Assembly (NCBI GenBank): GCA_937146765.1
Contig: CAKZRP010000050.1
Coordinates: 53,643-117,642 of the forward strand
Source: an uncultured Paracoccaceae bacterium
Lineage (GTDB): Bacteria; Pseudomonadota; Alphaproteobacteria; Rhodobacterales; Rhodobacteraceae
DNA length: 64,000 nucleotides
Direction: 5' to 3'
The position numbers and the translations under genes were made by a program. Under the pieces are notes generated by a model. It was given only the letters and a program-made list of their open reading frames with translations. It was not told the origin of the DNA and made no database searches. Numbering within the stretch: position 1 is the stretch's first letter; every line of letters begins with the position of its first letter. Positions 1 to 8,350 of the stretch are shown piece by piece.

Positions 1-10
1 TTTGAACGCG

Positions 11-44
11 CGCGGTCCTTCCCCAGTGGAGGGCCGCGTTTTTT
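11..44 (+). terminator. Rho-independent terminator of an upstream gene
   Basis: A GC-rich stem (CGCGGTCCTTCC pairing with GGAGGGCCGCG around a CCAGT-type loop) is followed directly by TTTTTT. It would end a + strand transcript that enters from outside the window. Confidence 0.65.
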
Positions 45-71
45 GTTCCCATACCCGCAGGCGCGGCAGGC

Positions 72-108
72 TTGAGATCCACGAGGGGGGCGCTATACTA
101 CTCAGTAG
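72..108 (+). promoter_or_regulatory. Promoter and operator of the parDE pair
   Basis: TTGAGA (72-77) and TATACT (94-99) are spaced 16 bp apart, like a sigma70 promoter. A perfect palindrome CTACT-C-AGTAG (98-108) overlaps the -10 box. Antitoxins of ParD type usually repress their own operon from such a site, so autoregulation is inferred. Confidence 0.5.
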
Positions 109-132
109 CACCACCAACCCCGGAGTCCCGCC

Positions 133-402
133 ATGAGCGTCAAAGCCTCGATTTCCCTGACCGAAGCGCAAGAGGCCTTTGCCCGGGGGCTGGTCAGCGC
201 CGGGCGCTACTCCAGCCTCAGCGCGGTGCTGCAACAGGGGCTGGAACTGCTGCGCCACCAGACCGAGGCAAGCGAGACCGAGACCGAGGCGCTGCGCCAG
301 CTTCTCACCGCCCGTCGCGGCGGCGATTTTGTCGATGCCGCCACCGGCCGCGCCAGCACCGAGACGATGCTGGCCCGCAAAAGGGCCGCGCTCGGCCTCT
401 GA
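133..402 (+). CDS. parD: ParD-like antitoxin
   Basis: Small protein of 89 residues. The N-terminal segment (SVKASISLTEAQEAFARGLV) has the ribbon-helix-helix DNA-binding look of ParD/CopG antitoxins, and the C-terminal half is charged and probably disordered until it binds the toxin. It lies 12 bp upstream of a ParE-like toxin gene in the same direction, the standard antitoxin-first order. It should neutralise the toxin and repress the operon through the palindrome over the -10 box. On a repABC replicon such a pair commonly helps plasmid retention; that role is inferred. Confidence 0.85.
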   Translation: MSVKASISLTEAQEAFARGLVSAGRYSSLSAVLQQGLELLRHQTEASETETEALRQLLTARRGGDFVDAATGRASTETMLARKRAALGL

Positions 403-414
403 GCGGATCGCCCG

Positions 415-768
415 ATGCGCTACACCCTGCTGCGGGCCGCGGCCTCATCCCGCGATCTCGACCTGATCTTCGATTTCCTCTACGAGGCCGCCCTCCAGTT
501 CGGCGAGGACCCGCCCGCCGCCTTTGACCGCGCCGCCGCCCGCATCCGCGCCATCGAGACGGCGATGGAGGCGCTGGCGGAGCTGCCCCATCAGGGCACC
601 CGGCTCGATGAGGTCCTGCCGGGTCTGCGGCAGGTCACCAAGGGGCGGGCGATCTTCTACTTCGACCTCGACGACAGCGCCCGCAGCCTGCGCGTGCTGG
701 CGGTGTTCTACGGCGGGCAGGACCACCAGCGCCGGATGTTGCTGCGCCTGCTGGCGGGGGAAACCTGA
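415..768 (+). CDS. parE: ParE/RelE-superfamily toxin
   Basis: A protein of 117 residues with the compact ParE/RelE layout: N-terminal helices (DLDLIFDFLYEAALQFGEDP), a central turn (LPHQGTRLDEVLPGLRQV), and C-terminal strands (AIFYFDLDD, RVLAVFYGGQDHQRRML). ParE toxins poison DNA gyrase while RelE members cut mRNA; the sequence alone does not settle which. The HQGTR...GLRQ pattern and the ParD-like partner favour ParE. It ends before a strong hairpin shared with the convergent RND operon. Confidence 0.85.
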   Translation: MRYTLLRAAASSRDLDLIFDFLYEAALQFGEDPPAAFDRAAARIRAIETAMEALAELPHQGTRLDEVLPGLRQVTKGRAIFYFDLDDSARSLRVLAVFYGGQDHQRRMLLRLLAGET

Positions 769-782
769 CCCCGTGACATACC

Positions 783-814
783 GCAAGGCCCCCTCCGGAC
801 GGAGAGGGCCTTGC
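783..814. terminator. Hairpin between convergent parE and RND permease genes
   Basis: GCAAGGCCCCCTCC (783-796) pairs with GGAGAGGGCCTTGC (801-814) with one mismatch and a GGAC loop. It sits in the short gap between two converging genes, so it can end transcripts from either side, although no strong T tract follows. Confidence 0.6.
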
Positions 815-851
815 TGTCCTGTGCGTCGGGTCCAGAGGCCAGTCGCGTCCC

Positions 852-3800
852 TCAGGCCGCCTCAGCCTCGGACACCGATGGGCGCGGCTTGCGGGTCAGC
901 CGCTGCTCCAGCCCGCGCAGGATCACGTAGAAGACCGGCGTGAAGACCAGACCAAAGAGCGTGACCCCCAACATCCCCGAAAACACCGAGGTGCCCAGCG
1001 ATTGGCGCATCTCGGCCCCTGCCCCGGTGGCCAGCATCAGGGGCACCACCCCGAGGATAAAGGCGAGCGAGGTCATCACGATGGGCCGCAACCGGGTGCG
1101 CGCGGCCTGCACGGCGGCGGCAAAGCGGTCCATGCCCTCGTCCTCGGCTTGCCGCGCGAACTCCACGATCAGGATCGCGTTTTTCGACGCCAGCGCCACC
1201 AGCACCACAAAGCCGATCTGCACCAGCACGTTGTTGTCGAGCCCCGCGTATTTCACACCCGTAATCGCCGACAACAGCACCATCGGCACGATCAGGATCA
1301 CCGCCGCCGGCAGCGCCCAGCTTTCATATTGCGCCGCCAGAACGAGGAAGACGAAGAGCACCGCAAAGGCAAAGACCAGAGCTGCGGTATCCTCGGTGGT
1401 CTTCTCCTGGTAACTCAGCTCCGTCCACTCGTAGCCGATCCCCTCGGGCAGCACCTCGGCCGCCAGCGCCTCCATCCGGTCGAGCGCCTCTGCGGAGGAG
1501 ACCCCCGGCATCGCCTGCCCCTGCACCGCGGCAGAGGGGTAGAGGTTATAGCGCGGCTGCCTGAGCGGCCCGGTGCTGTCGCTGAACTGTGCCACCGCGC
1601 CCAAGGGCACCATCGCCCCATCATCCGAGCGCACCCGCAGGCGGGCGATGTCCTCGGCACTTTGGCGGAAGGGGGCATCGGCCTGCGCGATCACGTTATA
1701 GGTGCGCCCATTGCGGTTGAAGTCGTTCACATAGGCGGAGCCGAGATAGACCTCCAAGGCTTCGTTGATGCTGGCGACGGGGACATTGAGCATTTCGGCC
1801 CGGGTCCGGTCGATCTCTGCCCGCACCCGCGGGGTGGCGGTGTTGTACTGGGTAAAGACCGCCACCAGCGAGGGGTCCGCATTGGCGGCACCGGCCAGCG
1901 CATAGGCCGCCTGCGCCATCGCTTCGGCCCCGACGCCGCCGCGATCCTGCAACACCATCTTGAAGCCGCCCCCGGTGCCGATCCCGCGCACGGGCGGCGG
2001 GCCGATGACAAAGATCGCGGCTTCGGGAATGGCCGCCATCCGCTGGCGCGCCTCGTTCAGCACCGCCTGCACATTGACACCCTGCGCGTCGCGCTCGTCA
2101 AAGGCGGTGGTGGTGAAGAAGATCACCCCCATGTTGCTCTCGGTCGTAAAGGTCGCGCCATTGAGGCCGGAGAAGACGGCGGCATGTTCCGCGCCCTTGA
2201 TCTCGAGCAGCGATTTGGTCGCCTTGCGGATCACCGCATCCGTGCGCTCCAGCGAGGCGCCAGAGGGCAGCTGAACCACGGTGATGAAGTAGCGCTGATC
2301 CTGCTCGGGGATGAAGCCACGCGGCACCGAGGCGAACTGGCGATCCGACAGCACCAGAAGCCCGGCAAAGAGCACCAGCATCAGCACCGGCATCCGCACC
2401 AGTTTCGCGGTGAGCCAGCCATAGCCCTCGGACGAGCGGTCAAAGCCGCGATTGAAGCGCCCCAGCGCCCAGACCACTGGCCGCGCCAGAAGGCCCGGTT
2501 TGCTGTGACCATGCGGCTTCAGCAGCATCGCCGCCAGGGCAGGCGACAACGTCAGCGAGACCAGAAGCGAGATTGCCGTGGCCGCCGTGATGGTCAGCGC
2601 GAACTGGCGATAGAACAGGCCAGAGATGCCCGCCACTGCCGCCGTCGGAATGAACACCGCCGCCAGCACCAGCGAGGTGGCAATGAGCGCGCCGGACACC
2701 TCGCGCATGGTGCGCTTGGCCGCCTCGCGCGGGGCCAGCCCGTCGCGGATGTGCTTCTCGATGCCTTCGACCACGATGATGGCGTCATCGACCACGATCC
2801 CCACCGCCAGCACGAGGCCAAACAGCGACAGGTTGTTGATGGAGTAACCAAAGCCCGCCATGATCGCGAAGGTCCCGACCAGCGAGACCGGAATGGCCAG
2901 GATCGGCGCCACCGCCGCCCGCCAAGTGCCGAGGAACAGAAGCACCACGACCACCACCAGCGCCACCGCTTCGACCATGGTGTGGATCACCGCGTCGATG
3001 GATTCCTGAATGAACTCGGTCGGATTGTAGATCACGTCATAGGCGAGGCCTTCAGGGAAGTCCTTGGACAGGTCCTCGAGCAGCACCAGCACCTCGTCCG
3101 CCGTGGCCAGCGCGTTGCTGCCGGGCCGCTGGCTGACCCCCAGCGCCACCGCGCTGGTGGTGTCGAGATAGGCCTTGGTGGTATAGGTCGAGGCCCCGAG
3201 CTCCACCCGCGCCACATCGCCAAGACGCACGATCCGCCCGCCCTCGCCGCGTTTCACGATGATGCGCTCGAACTCCTCGGGCTGCTGCATCCGCCCCGAG
3301 GTTTCCACCGAAACCTCAAAGGCGGCATCGGCGGCAGTGGGCTGCTGGTTCAACCGGCCCGACGAAATCTGCACGTTCTGTGCGCGCACTGCCGCGAGGA
3401 TCTCGCTCGGCGCCATGTTGAGGGCGGCAATCCGGTCCGGGTCGAGCCAGATGCGGATCGCATAGTCCCGCCCGCCAAACAGGCCAACCGAGCCGACGCC
3501 CTCAAGCCGCACCAGAGCGTCACGCACCCGCTGCGCCTCCTCGGTGATCTCCAGATCGCTGCGTGAACCATCGGGCGAGTAAAGATGCGCCACCAGCATC
3601 AGGTCCGGTGCCGCCTTCTGCGTCACCACGCCCAGGCGGCGCACCGGCTCCGGCAGGCGCGGCTCGGCAATGGCGACGCGGTTCTGCACCCGCACCTGCG
3701 CCTCGTCCAGATCGGCCCCGATCTCAAAGGTCACGGTGATCGCAAGGTTGCCGTCGCCCGTGGCTTGGCTGGAGAGGTAGATCATCCCCTCCACCCCGTT

Positions 3801-4013
3801 GATCTCCTGTTCGAGCGGGGTCGCGACCGTGTCGGCAATGGTCTCTGCCGAGGCACCGGGATAGCGCGCCACCACCTGCACGGTGGGCGGGGCCACCTCG
3901 GGGTATTGCGCCACCGGCAGGGTGAAGGAGGCCAACCCGCCGAGAATGGTGATGAAGAGGGAAATCACGATCGCGAAGATCGGGCGATTGATAAAGAATT
4001 GGGAAAATTGCAT
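852..4013 (-). CDS. RND multidrug efflux permease (HAE1/AcrB type)
   Basis: Inner-membrane proton/drug antiporter of 1053 residues, the full length of AcrB/MexB-like pumps. The first transmembrane helix is at about 10-30, followed by large periplasmic loops. The proton-relay aspartates are intact at D409-D410 in VGIVVDDAIIVVE, and the partner lysine lies in ASKNAILIVEFA near residue 940. The gene lies 38 bp downstream of the periplasmic adaptor gene in one operon. No outer-membrane channel gene is present here, so the pump presumably uses a TolC-type channel encoded elsewhere. Substrates cannot be read from sequence. Confidence 0.95.
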   Translation of the reverse strand: MQFSQFFINRPIFAIVISLFITILGGLASFTLPVAQYPEVAPPTVQVVARYPGASAETIADTVATPLEQEINGVEGMIYLSSQATGDGNLAITVTFEIGADLDEAQVRVQNRVAIAEPRLPEPVRRLGVVTQKAAPDLMLVAHLYSPDGSRSDLEITEEAQRVRDALVRLEGVGSVGLFGGRDYAIRIWLDPDRIAALNMAPSEILAAVRAQNVQISSGRLNQQPTAADAAFEVSVETSGRMQQPEEFERIIVKRGEGGRIVRLGDVARVELGASTYTTKAYLDTTSAVALGVSQRPGSNALATADEVLVLLEDLSKDFPEGLAYDVIYNPTEFIQESIDAVIHTMVEAVALVVVVVLLFLGTWRAAVAPILAIPVSLVGTFAIMAGFGYSINNLSLFGLVLAVGIVVDDAIIVVEGIEKHIRDGLAPREAAKRTMREVSGALIATSLVLAAVFIPTAAVAGISGLFYRQFALTITAATAISLLVSLTLSPALAAMLLKPHGHSKPGLLARPVVWALGRFNRGFDRSSEGYGWLTAKLVRMPVLMLVLFAGLLVLSDRQFASVPRGFIPEQDQRYFITVVQLPSGASLERTDAVIRKATKSLLEIKGAEHAAVFSGLNGATFTTESNMGVIFFTTTAFDERDAQGVNVQAVLNEARQRMAAIPEAAIFVIGPPPVRGIGTGGGFKMVLQDRGGVGAEAMAQAAYALAGAANADPSLVAVFTQYNTATPRVRAEIDRTRAEMLNVPVASINEALEVYLGSAYVNDFNRNGRTYNVIAQADAPFRQSAEDIARLRVRSDDGAMVPLGAVAQFSDSTGPLRQPRYNLYPSAAVQGQAMPGVSSAEALDRMEALAAEVLPEGIGYEWTELSYQEKTTEDTAALVFAFAVLFVFLVLAAQYESWALPAAVILIVPMVLLSAITGVKYAGLDNNVLVQIGFVVLVALASKNAILIVEFARQAEDEGMDRFAAAVQAARTRLRPIVMTSLAFILGVVPLMLATGAGAEMRQSLGTSVFSGMLGVTLFGLVFTPVFYVILRGLEQRLTRKPRPSVSEAEAA

Positions 4014-4051
4014 GGCCTCGCCCTTTCGCGAAAATGCCTTGGGGGACGCGC

Positions 4052-5248
4052 TCAGCGCGACGCAAGCTGTTGACTGTCAGGGGCTTCGGGGCGGATGCGC
4101 ACCTCGGCACCGGGGCCGACCATATGCAGGCTGTCGACGATCACCTGATCCTGCGGCGCAAGGCCCGCCACCACGCGCAGACCATCGACCATCTCGCCCG
4201 GGCGCACCACGCGGCGCTCCACCTTGCCCTCGGGCGTGGCGATCAGCACGAATTTCTCCGCCTGGGCCGAGCCGATGGCCTGATCCGGCACCAGAAGCTG
4301 CGCCTGTTCCTCGGCGGTTTCCATCCGGAGGCGCGCGAACATGCCCGGTGTCAAGAGCCCGTCGTGATTGTCAAACACCGCCCGGCCCCGAATGGTGCCA
4401 CTCGCACGGTCGATGCGGTTGTCGATGAAATCGATCCGCCCCTTATGGGTAAACTCCACCTCGTCAATGAGCTGCGCCGAGACCGCGCGCAGACCCGCTT
4501 CGCTGCGCATATCGGTGCCCTTGGCGGCGCGCTGATACTCAAGAAACTGCGCCTCGGTGGCGTCAAAGGTGAAATGGATCGGATTGACCGAGACGATGGT
4601 GGTCAGCGCCGCGCCTGCGGTGCCGGAGACGATCAGGTTGCCGACGCTCACCGCCTCGTCCGAGATCCGGCCCGAGATGGGCGCGCGGATCTCGGTGAAC
4701 TCCAGATCGAGCCGCGCCTGCGTCACCGCCGCCTCTGCCCCCGCGATCATCGCGCGGGCGGCTTCTGCCGCCTCGGCAGCGCTGTCGAGGGTGGAGCGGG
4801 AGGCGATGCCGCGCTCCTCCAGCGTGCGCTGGCGGGCCAGTTCGGTCTCGGCCAGCCGCAGGCTGGCGCGGGCCTCCTGCAGCCGCGCTTCCGCCTCTGC
4901 CACGGCGGCTTCAAAGGGGCGCTGATCGAGGGTGAACAGCAGGTCCCCCGCCTGCACGATCTCGCCGGAGGTGAAATGGATCTCCTCCAACTGCCCAGAG
5001 ACGCGCGGGTGCAGCGCCACCTCGTTCACCGCCTCAAAGCGGCCGGTGAACTCGTCGAAGGTGGCGAGGCTGCGGCTCACCGGCTGCACCACGCCCACCT
5101 CGGGGCGGAAGGGTTCGGCAGGGGTGCCGGTGGCCTCCGCCGGGCTGGCAAGGAACAGCGAGGGGATATCGCCGGCGCCAAAGACCCAGGCGCCAAGCGC
5201 GACGGTGCCGGCTGCGGCGGTGATCAGAAAGGGGGTGCGCTTGGCCAT
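4052..5248 (-). CDS. RND efflux periplasmic adaptor (membrane fusion protein)
   Basis: An adaptor of 398 residues linking the RND pump to an outer-membrane channel. An N-terminal hydrophobic segment (about 8-25) anchors or exports it. The biotinyl-lipoyl halves (ALHPRVSGQLEEIHF and LEFTEIRAPISGRIS) flank an alanine-rich coiled-coil hairpin (about 115-180), followed by the beta-barrel and membrane-proximal domains. The ATG is preceded by AGGAAG at a good distance. It is the first gene of the operon, with the permease following. A palindrome ATGTCC-N5-GGACAT lies about 95 bp upstream and is the best candidate control site. Confidence 0.93.
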   Translation of the reverse strand: MAKRTPFLITAAAGTVALGAWVFGAGDIPSLFLASPAEATGTPAEPFRPEVGVVQPVSRSLATFDEFTGRFEAVNEVALHPRVSGQLEEIHFTSGEIVQAGDLLFTLDQRPFEAAVAEAEARLQEARASLRLAETELARQRTLEERGIASRSTLDSAAEAAEAARAMIAGAEAAVTQARLDLEFTEIRAPISGRISDEAVSVGNLIVSGTAGAALTTIVSVNPIHFTFDATEAQFLEYQRAAKGTDMRSEAGLRAVSAQLIDEVEFTHKGRIDFIDNRIDRASGTIRGRAVFDNHDGLLTPGMFARLRMETAEEQAQLLVPDQAIGSAQAEKFVLIATPEGKVERRVVRPGEMVDGLRVVAGLAPQDQVIVDSLHMVGPGAEVRIRPEAPDSQQLASR

Positions 5249-5343
5249 GAGAAGCTTCCTGTGTTTGTAAGGTTTGACGCGGGTTGGAGGCAGAGATGTG
5301 GGCGGATCCCCGCTCTGACTACCCCTCGCCCCGGACCTGCAGA

Positions 5344-5360
5344 ATGTCCCCGCAGGACAT
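5344..5360. promoter_or_regulatory. Palindromic operator candidate upstream of the RND operon
   Basis: ATGTCC-CCGCA-GGACAT is a perfect 6-bp inverted repeat containing the T-N11-A spacing used by LysR-type regulators. It lies in the gap that must hold the efflux operon promoter, between it and the LysR gene. Confidence 0.4.
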
Positions 5361-5426
5361 AATCAATTTGGCCGGGGCTTTAGATGAAACCGTTTTGGAT
5401 CAGTGTGTTGAGGCCTTGCGGCCATA

Positions 5427-5455
5427 GAAAATCGATCCCGGCCCGCAGGGGCCGG
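5427..5455 (-). terminator. Terminator of the LysR gene next to the efflux operon
   Basis: CCGGCCC (5438-5444) and GGGCCGG (5449-5455) form a tight stem. On the minus strand it is followed by GATCGATTTTC, a modest T-rich tail. It would separate the LysR transcript from the downstream efflux operon. Confidence 0.5.
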
Positions 5456-5512
5456 AACAGGCGGGGGATGGCGGGAAGGCCGCCGGGAGCAGAGGGGCCC
5501 GAAAGGGCGGGA

Positions 5513-6424
5513 TCAGATCAGCGCATCGCCCGCCCCCGGCGGCTCGGAGATCAGGAAATCGGCAAAGGCCTTGACCCGCGCCGGCAGCAGGCGGCGTTCT
5601 GGATAGACCAGCGCATAGGGCAGGCGCGGACCACGGAACCCGGGCAGCACCTCGACCAGATCGCCCCGCGCCAGCGCCGCCCGGGCCACGATCCCCGGCA
5701 GCTGCACCAGACCGATCCCCGCCAGCGCCGCCTGTTCCAGCGCGGCCACGCTATTGGTCACCAGCCGGGGGTCGAACAGCCGCGTCACCGTCTCGCCGCC
5801 TTCGCCGAACCGGAAGGGCATCAACCGGCCCGTGTTGCGGTCGCGCATATGCACCACGCAATGCGCCACCAGATCGCCCGGCGCCTGCGGCGCGCCCATG
5901 CGCTCCAGATAGGCCGGGGTCCCCAGCGTCAGGATCTCATCCTCGAAAAAGCGCCGCGAGATCAGGTTGGGGCTGTTGCCGAGATCGCCGGAGCGCACCG
6001 CCAGATCGACGCCCTCCTGCACCATGTCGCCCTGCCGGTCGTCAAAGATCAGCTCCACCTCCACCTGCCGGTGACGGCACATGAAGGCCAGCACCCGCTC
6101 GGTCATCCAGACCCGGCCAAAGGCCTCGGGCGCGGCGATCAGCAGCTTGCCGCGCGGCGCCTCGGCCCGGTCGGTGAGCGCATCGCGCAGCGCCTCGGCC
6201 TCCTCGAGGATCCGCCGGGCACCGCTCAGCACCTGCGCGCCCTCATTGGTCTGCGCCACCGCGCGGGTGGTGCGCGACAGCAGCCGCGCGCCCAGTTTCT
6301 CCTCCAGCCGCCGCACCGCCTTTGACGCCGAGGAGGTGGTCATGCCCAGATGCCGGGCGGCCTCGGCGAAATTGCCTGCCTCCGCGACGCGGACAAAAAT
6401 GCGCAATTCGTTCAGATCGTCCAT
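5513..6424 (-). CDS. LysR-family transcriptional regulator
   Basis: A LysR regulator of 303 residues. The start at MDDLNELRIFVRVAEAGNF was chosen because the family begins there; an in-frame upstream extension of 37 residues is Arg/Pro-rich and unlike the family. The winged helix covers about 1-60 (FAEAARHLGMTTSSASKAV recognition region). The effector domain follows and includes the FDDRQGDMVQEGVDLAVRSG segment typical of the group near E. coli DsdC/YafC-like regulators. It lies upstream of, and in the same direction as, the RND operon, so control of that operon is plausible but not proven. Confidence 0.9.
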   Translation of the reverse strand: MDDLNELRIFVRVAEAGNFAEAARHLGMTTSSASKAVRRLEEKLGARLLSRTTRAVAQTNEGAQVLSGARRILEEAEALRDALTDRAEAPRGKLLIAAPEAFGRVWMTERVLAFMCRHRQVEVELIFDDRQGDMVQEGVDLAVRSGDLGNSPNLISRRFFEDEILTLGTPAYLERMGAPQAPGDLVAHCVVHMRDRNTGRLMPFRFGEGGETVTRLFDPRLVTNSVAALEQAALAGIGLVQLPGIVARAALARGDLVEVLPGFRGPRLPYALVYPERRLLPARVKAFADFLISEPPGAGDALI

Positions 6425-6631
6425 GGCGCGGCTCCTGACACAATAAGGCTCTGCCCGGCAGCACGCAGGGCGCGGCCGGTGGTGAAATCTCGGGAAACCC
6501 GGAAAGCTTGGGGCGGCGCGATCATTCGGTCCCATCGCGCCACTTTCCTCCTGTCTAGCAGCGCGCGCCGCGGCCCGTCTGTGAACTAAGTCATGTTGCG
6601 GCGCAAAAATTCGCGCTCGGGCGAAAAACCT

Positions 6632-7081
6632 TCAGCCCGCCCCCGGGCAACCGGTCTCCTGCGCCAGCCGGGTCAGGAAATCCGCCTCGATATCCGACAG
6701 GCGGATCTCGGCGAATTGCGCCAGGAGGGCCGCGCGCGCCTGCGCCACCGTCGCCGCCAGGGTCTGGTTCACCGCCTGCTCCACCAGGCAGCGCGGCTCC
6801 GGGTTCGACAGGCCAAAGGCAAAGAGATCCGGTGCGCCAAGGCAGCGATAGACGTCGAGAAGGCTGATCTCCTCCAGCCTGCGCGCCAGCCGCCAGCCGC
6901 CGCCATGGCCACGATCGGCGCTGAGATAGCCGCCGTCGCGCAGCCCGGCCATGATGCGGCGCACCACCACCGGGTTGGTCTGCAGCATCGCCGCAATCTC
7001 CTGCGAGGTCATCGGCCCCTCACTCTCGGCCATGTGCAAAAGCACATGCAGAACCCGCGACAGCCTTGTGTCCTGACGCAT
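6632..7081 (-). CDS. Rrf2-family transcriptional regulator
   Basis: A regulator of 149 residues. The N-terminal winged helix (LSRVLHVLLHMAESEGPMTSQEIAAML with VVVRRIMAGLRDGGYLSADRGHGGGW) is the Rrf2 signature. There is no three-cysteine Fe-S cluster motif of the IscR/NsrR kind: only two scattered cysteines follow (RCLGA, PRCLVEQ), plus one near the C terminus. The start at 7081 is preferred over an ATG 15 bp upstream because AAAGGAGA precedes it at the right distance and would lie inside the coding region otherwise. It is divergent from a methyltransferase gene, with repeated ATGTTACAT-like boxes between them. Confidence 0.85.
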   Translation of the reverse strand: MRQDTRLSRVLHVLLHMAESEGPMTSQEIAAMLQTNPVVVRRIMAGLRDGGYLSADRGHGGGWRLARRLEEISLLDVYRCLGAPDLFAFGLSNPEPRCLVEQAVNQTLAATVAQARAALLAQFAEIRLSDIEADFLTRLAQETGCPGAG

Positions 7082-7105
7082 GGTCTCTCCTTTCATAACT
7101 TATGT

Positions 7106-7159
7106 TGTTACATGACATTGACAGATGGGGGCTTTCAAGACACTTTTGATGTTACATGA
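7106..7159. promoter_or_regulatory. Paired TGTTACATGA boxes between rrf2 and methyltransferase
   Basis: TGTTACATGA occurs twice in the same orientation (7106-7115 and 7150-7159), 44 bp apart. Each has a palindromic TGT-T-ACA core. Their position between divergent genes suggests operators for the Rrf2 protein. Confidence 0.5.
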
Positions 7160-7187
7160 TTCATCCCCCCCGCCACAGGAGCCCCAG

Positions 7188-7883
7188 ATGCGCCAGCCCT
7201 CCCCGCAAACCGACGCTGTGACCGACCCCGAAACCGACGCCCGCGCCCATTGGGACGAGATCTACCGCACAAAACGCGCCACCTCCTCGGGCCAGCCGAG
7301 CCGGATCCTTGCCCGCATCGCCGCGACCCTGCCTCCGGGCCGCGCGCTCGACCTTGGCTCCTCCAATGGCGATGACGTGATCTGGCTGGCGGCGCAGGGC
7401 TGGCAGGCGCTGGGTCTCGACATCTCGCCGGTGGCCTGCGACCGGGCGGCGGCGCGCACTGCAACGCTGGAGCTCTCCGGCTCCGCCCGCTTTTACGCCT
7501 GCGATCTTGCGCTCGGCCTGCCCGACGACCTGCCCGACGATCCGCCGCACCGCCAGTTCGACCTTGTCACCGCGCTCTTCTTCCAGAGCCAGTTGCCCCT
7601 GCCCCGCGCCCGCATCCTCGCCGAGGCGGCCCGCCGCGTCGCCCCCGGCGGGCACTTCCTCCTGGTCTCCCACGCGCAGCCGCCGGGCACAGCCGGGGAG
7701 AAGGCGGCGGCCAAGGGCCAGATCTTCCCGACGCTGGACGAGGAACGCGCCGCGATTGCCGCCGATCCGCAGGGCTGGATCACCCGCGAGGCGCGGCAGC
7801 AGGACCGCATGGGCAAGGACCCCGAGGGCGCGCCGATGCAGTTGCGCGACAATCTCCTGTGGCTCGAACGCCGCAGGGGCTGA
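7188..7883 (+). CDS. Class I SAM-dependent methyltransferase
   Basis: A cytoplasmic methyltransferase of 231 residues. Motif I is ALDLGSSNGDDVIWLA (about 50-65), with the acidic motif II following in ALGLDISPVACDRA. The C-terminal RDNLLWLERRR ending and the HWDEIYRTK start resemble TehB/thiopurine-like small-molecule methyltransferases. The ATG at 7188 has AGGAG seven bases upstream; a longer reading frame would run over the operator boxes. Divergent coupling to an Rrf2 regulator is a recurrent arrangement in proteobacteria. The acceptor substrate is unknown. Confidence 0.85.
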   Translation: MRQPSPQTDAVTDPETDARAHWDEIYRTKRATSSGQPSRILARIAATLPPGRALDLGSSNGDDVIWLAAQGWQALGLDISPVACDRAAARTATLELSGSARFYACDLALGLPDDLPDDPPHRQFDLVTALFFQSQLPLPRARILAEAARRVAPGGHFLLVSHAQPPGTAGEKAAAKGQIFPTLDEERAAIAADPQGWITREARQQDRMGKDPEGAPMQLRDNLLWLERRRG

Positions 7884-7999
7884 GCGCCCGCTCCTCGAAA
7901 GGTGATGTCACAGAAGCACAGCGACAGCCCCCAATGGGCTGCGCAGCCGTTGCCGATCCGGCGCGGCGGTGTCACTATGCTCCTCAATCCACAGGACAT

Positions 8000-8266
8000 A
8001 TGGCAGAGACACACGTGACACGACTGAGCCTTCTTCTCCTCGCCGCCAGCCTTGGCCTCGGCGCCTGCGCCACCACACCGGGCGGCAGCGCCCCCCTGCC
8101 CGAGGAGGTCGCCGCCCTGGCCGGTCCCAACCAGGACCTCACCTCTGCCCGGCTGCTGCCGGAGGATGGCTGCTACTGGTACGCCCACAAGGGCAAGGTC
8201 GAGACCACGCTCTTGCCGCTGCGCACCCCGGCGGGCAACCCGATCTGCGTCGCCCGCACCGAGTGA
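8000..8266 (+). CDS. Small lipoprotein of unknown function
   Basis: A predicted lipoprotein of 88 residues. The signal peptide (VTRLSLLLLAASLGLGAC) ends in an LGAC lipobox, giving a mature protein of about 67 residues that starts at the cysteine. The mature part contains CYWYAHKGKVETTLLPL and PICVART, with two cysteines that could pair. The ATG at 8000 is chosen because the signal peptide starts there. I do not recognise the family. It converges on an L,D-transpeptidase gene, with an REP-like palindrome between them; a cell-envelope role is inference only. Confidence 0.7.
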   Translation: MAETHVTRLSLLLLAASLGLGACATTPGGSAPLPEEVAALAGPNQDLTSARLLPEDGCYWYAHKGKVETTLLPLRTPAGNPICVARTE

Positions 8267-8276
8267 CACCATGCGC

Positions 8277-8329
8277 AAAGGGGACAGGCTCCGCCCCCGG
8301 TCCGTGACCGGAGGGAACCTGTCCCCTTT
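8277..8329. terminator. Nested palindrome (REP-like) between convergent genes
   Basis: The outer arms AAAGGGGACAGG (8277-8288) and CCTGTCCCCTTT (8318-8329) are perfectly complementary. An inner stem CCGGTC-CGT-GACCGG (8297-8311) sits inside. With A and T tracts at both ends it can terminate in either direction. GGGGACAGG-type arms also resemble intergenic REP-like palindromes. Confidence 0.6.
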
Positions 8330-8350
8330 ATGGTTCCGTCCCCGAAAGCG

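Noticed and set aside
1002..3566. Long open frame on the + strand opposite the RND permease gene
   Set aside because: It is rich in His, Arg and Gln without any domain, and lies wholly antisense to a full-length RND gene with all key residues. A GC-rich codon shadow.
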